64,000 nt of DNA, taken from assembly GCF_041355105.1 (NCBI RefSeq), contig NZ_JBFUPK010000002.1:936037-1000036 (forward strand), read 5' to 3'. The notes under the pieces were generated by a model. The model saw only the letters and a program-made list of their open reading frames with translations. It did no database searches and was not told where the DNA came from. The translations under genes and the position numbers were made by a program. Numbering within the stretch: the stretch's first letter is position 1; the number at the start of each line of letters is the position of its first letter. The stretch is from Terriglobus sp. RCC_193 (lineage in GTDB: Bacteria; Acidobacteriota; Terriglobia; Terriglobales; Acidobacteriaceae). Positions 62,601 to 64,000 of this stretch are shown one piece after another.

Positions 62601-63346
62601 ACAAGGACAACCCGAGCGCCTACATGGGCCGCAACTCTCTCGATCGTAAGCATCAGCTTTCGTTCGGTGGCGCATTCACTATCAAGCATGGTCCGCAGAT
62701 TGGTCTCATCGGCCACTTCTTCTCGGCTTTCTCAAGCAACATGACTCTGGACGGCGGTATCGGTAACGGTGCGATCTTCCAGACCAACCTCTCCGGCGAT
62801 GGTGCCAACGCACAGGCTCCGGGAGTCCAGCCCTATGACTACATGCACGCTGTCAACGGCGGCTCGATCAGCAACTACATCACTAACTTCAATGGAAACT
62901 ACGCTGGCAAGCTGACACCTGCCGGACAGGCTGTGGTAAGCAGCGGCCTCATGACAACCGCCCAGCTCACCACGCTGAAGGGTGTGGTTCAGCCCATCGC
63001 GCAGACTCCACAGGCGTTGGCTCCTAATAACCCGATGTACCGCGCTCTCGATGCCAACATCTCCTACCCCATCCGCTTCCACAAGCTGCGTGAAGGTATG
63101 GAACTGGTACCCTCAGTCGCGTTCTACAACGTAGGTAACTTCAGCAACTTCGGCACCTACACTGGCACGCTGCAGAACACGACCACCGCGGGTGGCACGG
63201 TCAACAGCGGCACTGGCGGAAACGGCTTCATCACCGGTGTGAATAGCTTTGCGGTGAACTCCACCAAGCGCACGCTGCGTGGTGCGGGTACCTTCGCTCA
63301 GGGTGCTCCTCGCCAGGCGGAGTTTGCACTCAAGCTGAACTTCTAA
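59693..63346 (+). CDS. Oar-like TonB-dependent receptor 5
   Basis: A 1217-aa outer-membrane receptor, the largest of the five. It has a signal peptide (MKKFLLTAPLAMVCVAAYGQ), a CarboxypepD_reg domain (AIQGTITDASGAAISSASVT), a plug with VEALPVNGRNFLDLAQIEPGV, and a barrel ending in AEFALKLNF. The ATG at 59693 has AGGAGG 9 nt upstream; the open frame runs further 5' without similarity. Its plug (LDGSDITDEFVGTTIFNVSSG) differs from receptors 2-4, so it is a separate subgroup. Codon choice appears more biased to C-ending codons than in the other receptors, which may mean high expression. Confidence 0.9.
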   Translation: MKKFLLTAPLAMVCVAAYGQAVSVNGGAIQGTITDASGAAISSASVTIVNAGTSATKTITTDKSGFYSVGPLNPGDYTVTVAASGFQQLEVKTVIRTGTATSGTFKLQVGQSSETVEVTAGDIQVNTDQAGVSDVITREQVEALPVNGRNFLDLAQIEPGVQLQNGTSFDPTKSGYTGLSVNGVSGRTTRIILDGSDITDEFVGTTIFNVSSGAVNEFQLNRSTQDVSGEVTSQGQVLVSTRSGTNAIHGQGFYQFQDQRAGYANPNYTAPNTPPYFQRNQFGGSVGGPILKDKLFYFGNAERIQQVNAAPSNLGTLFNSSSIATSFPTIAAPYRQTYSTIRLDYQGPLGGHYFARGNYNVDSSVTGTYYSVYQNRDNTYGLAFGADFSHGRLTHSFRGGYEKFHNLIVDATGSSVYNPLGGKVALTYTGQIAFGPNANAPQATYQSDKQMRYDGSWTVGAHNIRFGGALNRVQAGAYAAFYKLAPRVTLTANALLGGTVTSNNPLGEGCNGAVTTTTCASDPVNGYNLVGGFTFSNGYGYSTELPGFNAPYGGSASWRGSGYVSDSWKVTPSLSLVAGLRYSIDTNRENNDIDQPTCAAYASGSPFATSNAAYVCNGKASNTYLSSLWDSSLTGKVNQPTKNFGPQVGFNYAPGNHKTSLRGGFGVFYESVVWNNSSNARGNILPVYYGYSTVTSVCSAYSITYPDGSIATTTPSGQDLQTWCKNSTVSQAAGQIVAIAQKYQAMYTPTANPTYVANRLSASGIYGQNYKQPYSLQWNFGIQRELWKGAVITADYIHNSSLKIGQTIDLNHIGAARTFSSANALAAINRVSALAATKGTCGTATTATASAVVQCIITANPTYTINTFAGQGLDTAANYTASTNYKYSKGTASSVTPAAFPGLNADLGSGAFIRPTGRSGYDALQVVYRQSQSHPAPGIDRANFQVSYNLSRIVSNLSSSDEFFSSAAYDKDNPSAYMGRNSLDRKHQLSFGGAFTIKHGPQIGLIGHFFSAFSSNMTLDGGIGNGAIFQTNLSGDGANAQAPGVQPYDYMHAVNGGSISNYITNFNGNYAGKLTPAGQAVVSSGLMTTAQLTTLKGVVQPIAQTPQALAPNNPMYRALDANISYPIRFHKLREGMELVPSVAFYNVGNFSNFGTYTGTLQNTTTAGGTVNSGTGGNGFITGVNSFAVNSTKRTLRGAGTFAQGAPRQAEFALKLNF

Positions 63347-63362
63347 CCGCTAACTCAACAAC

Positions 63363-63392
63363 AGAAAGGGACCGTTTCGGCGGTCCCTTTCT
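63363..63392 (+). terminator. Intrinsic terminator of receptor 5
   Basis: AGAAAGGGACCG (63363-63374) and CGGTCCCTTTCT (63381-63392) form a perfect 12-bp stem 16 nt beyond the stop codon; the T-rich end is part of the stem. Confidence 0.85.
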
Positions 63393-63471
63393 GCGTTTGC
63401 GAGCGACTCGTATTCGGCGGCCAATGAATCGTGCTGTCTACTGTTCATTCGACACGGTATGCTGTTGGACC

Positions 63472-64000
63472 ATGAAGATTCTTACCTCTCTTGCCACGCT
63501 CAGTCTGTCCGCTTTGCTTACTCTGGGTGCCTTTGCGCAGAAGAATTCGTTGCGCATTACGGCCATTGACGTAGAGGGTGGGCAGGCAACCTTATTTGTT
63601 ACGCCTTCCGGACAGTCGCTGCTGGTGGATACAGGTTGGGACAAGAACAATGGGCGTGATGCGGACCGCATTGTTGCGGCGGCGAAGGCGATGGGGCTTT
63701 CGCGCATCGACACGGTATTGTTGACGCACTATCACGACGACCACATCGGCGGTGTGCCTCAGCTTGCGGAGCGGTTTCCCATTGGCGCCTTTCTGGATCA
63801 TGGAGAGCGCATTCCGAGCGATCCCAATGACACGTCTTTTCTTGCGAATTACCGGCAGTTGCTGGCGACCGGCAAGTACAAACACTTCGTCGTAAAGGCG
63901 GGAGATAAGCTGCCTGCTCCGGGCTTTGACGCGGTGGCGATTAGCAGTGCGGGTGTCGTGATGGATCATGATCGTGAGGCTCCCGCAGTCCACAGGGGCT
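63472..64000 (+). CDS. ComEC-like MBL-fold metallo-hydrolase (truncated by window end)
   Basis: The first 176 codons of a secreted metallo-beta-lactamase-fold protein of the COG2333 (ComEC C-terminal-like) type; the frame is still open at base 64000. A signal peptide (MKILTSLATLSLSALLTLGAFAQ) is followed by LRITAIDVEGGQATLFVTP and SLLVDTGWD, then the zinc signature LLTHYHDDHIGG (about residues 83-94). Stand-alone secreted forms are common in Acidobacteria and may cleave phosphodiesters; competence is not implied. The ATG at 63472 begins the signal peptide. Confidence 0.85.
   Translation, partial: MKILTSLATLSLSALLTLGAFAQKNSLRITAIDVEGGQATLFVTPSGQSLLVDTGWDKNNGRDADRIVAAAKAMGLSRIDTVLLTHYHDDHIGGVPQLAERFPIGAFLDHGERIPSDPNDTSFLANYRQLLATGKYKHFVVKAGDKLPAPGFDAVAISSAGVVMDHDREAPAVHRG

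Overview
The window looks like chromosomal DNA of an acidobacterium of the Terriglobus/Granulicella/Edaphobacter type (order Terriglobales). The main reasons are five very large Oar-like TonB-dependent receptors with N-terminal carboxypeptidase-regulatory domains, a hopanoid glycosyltransferase of the HpnI type, an N-terminal sensor-like domain (35050-36330) that I associate with this group, high GC, and dense intergenic palindromic repeats. There is no phage, integrase, transposase or CRISPR array. The first 37 bases are a pure poly-C run and are probably an assembly artefact.

Layout. 1-2.6 kb: a minus-strand run AIM24-like / DoxX-like / nadD / rsfS, with a terminator-like hairpin just before the DoxX-like gene. 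2.9-4.8 kb: an AT-richer patch with an AlbA_2/HATPase protein next to tRNA-Cys. 4.8-12.2 kb: a 1-Cys peroxiredoxin divergent from a PhzF-family protein, a lone receiver-domain regulator, recG, then a 4-oxalocrotonate tautomerase / ABC-2 exporter operon. 12.3-19.8 kb: receptor 1, an NAPE-PLD-like metallohydrolase and two consecutive MacB-like permeases without an ATPase. 20-25 kb: hpnI, a gap with tiny membrane-peptide ORFs, glyA and a mercuric-reductase-like flavoprotein. 25.3-31 kb: bamA, a small CarboxypepD-fold protein, an HxlR/SDR divergent pair and the RNase P RNA gene. 31.3-45.8 kb: receptor 2, a divergent membrane sensor-like protein, a degenerate repeat field, a Tat-exported TIM-barrel protein, a DUF4126-like protein, a lipoprotein, a DPP-IV-type peptidase, trmJ, a metallohydrolase and a double-cyclophilin. 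45.8-64 kb: a Rieske oxygenase, receptors 3-5, a secreted PI-PLC-like enzyme, a MATE exporter, a GH43 glycosidase, a Y-family polymerase with a LexA-like box, and a truncated ComEC-like metallohydrolase.

How the parts fit. The housekeeping genes (rsfS, nadD, recG, glyA, bamA, rnpB, trmJ, tRNA-Cys) are interspersed with secreted or outer-membrane scavenging functions: receptors paired with a phospholipase-like enzyme (47-52 kb) and with a GH43 glycosidase (53-58 kb), plus secreted peptidase and foldase proteins. The most unusual material is non-coding. A family of dispersed repeats has stem sequences that differ between copies but remain complementary. Two copies of a composite repeat cassette flank trmJ and its neighbour. 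A decaying repeat field lies at 36.35-36.68 kb. Two ungapped-alignable 32-33 aa single-membrane-span peptides are encoded opposite glyA.
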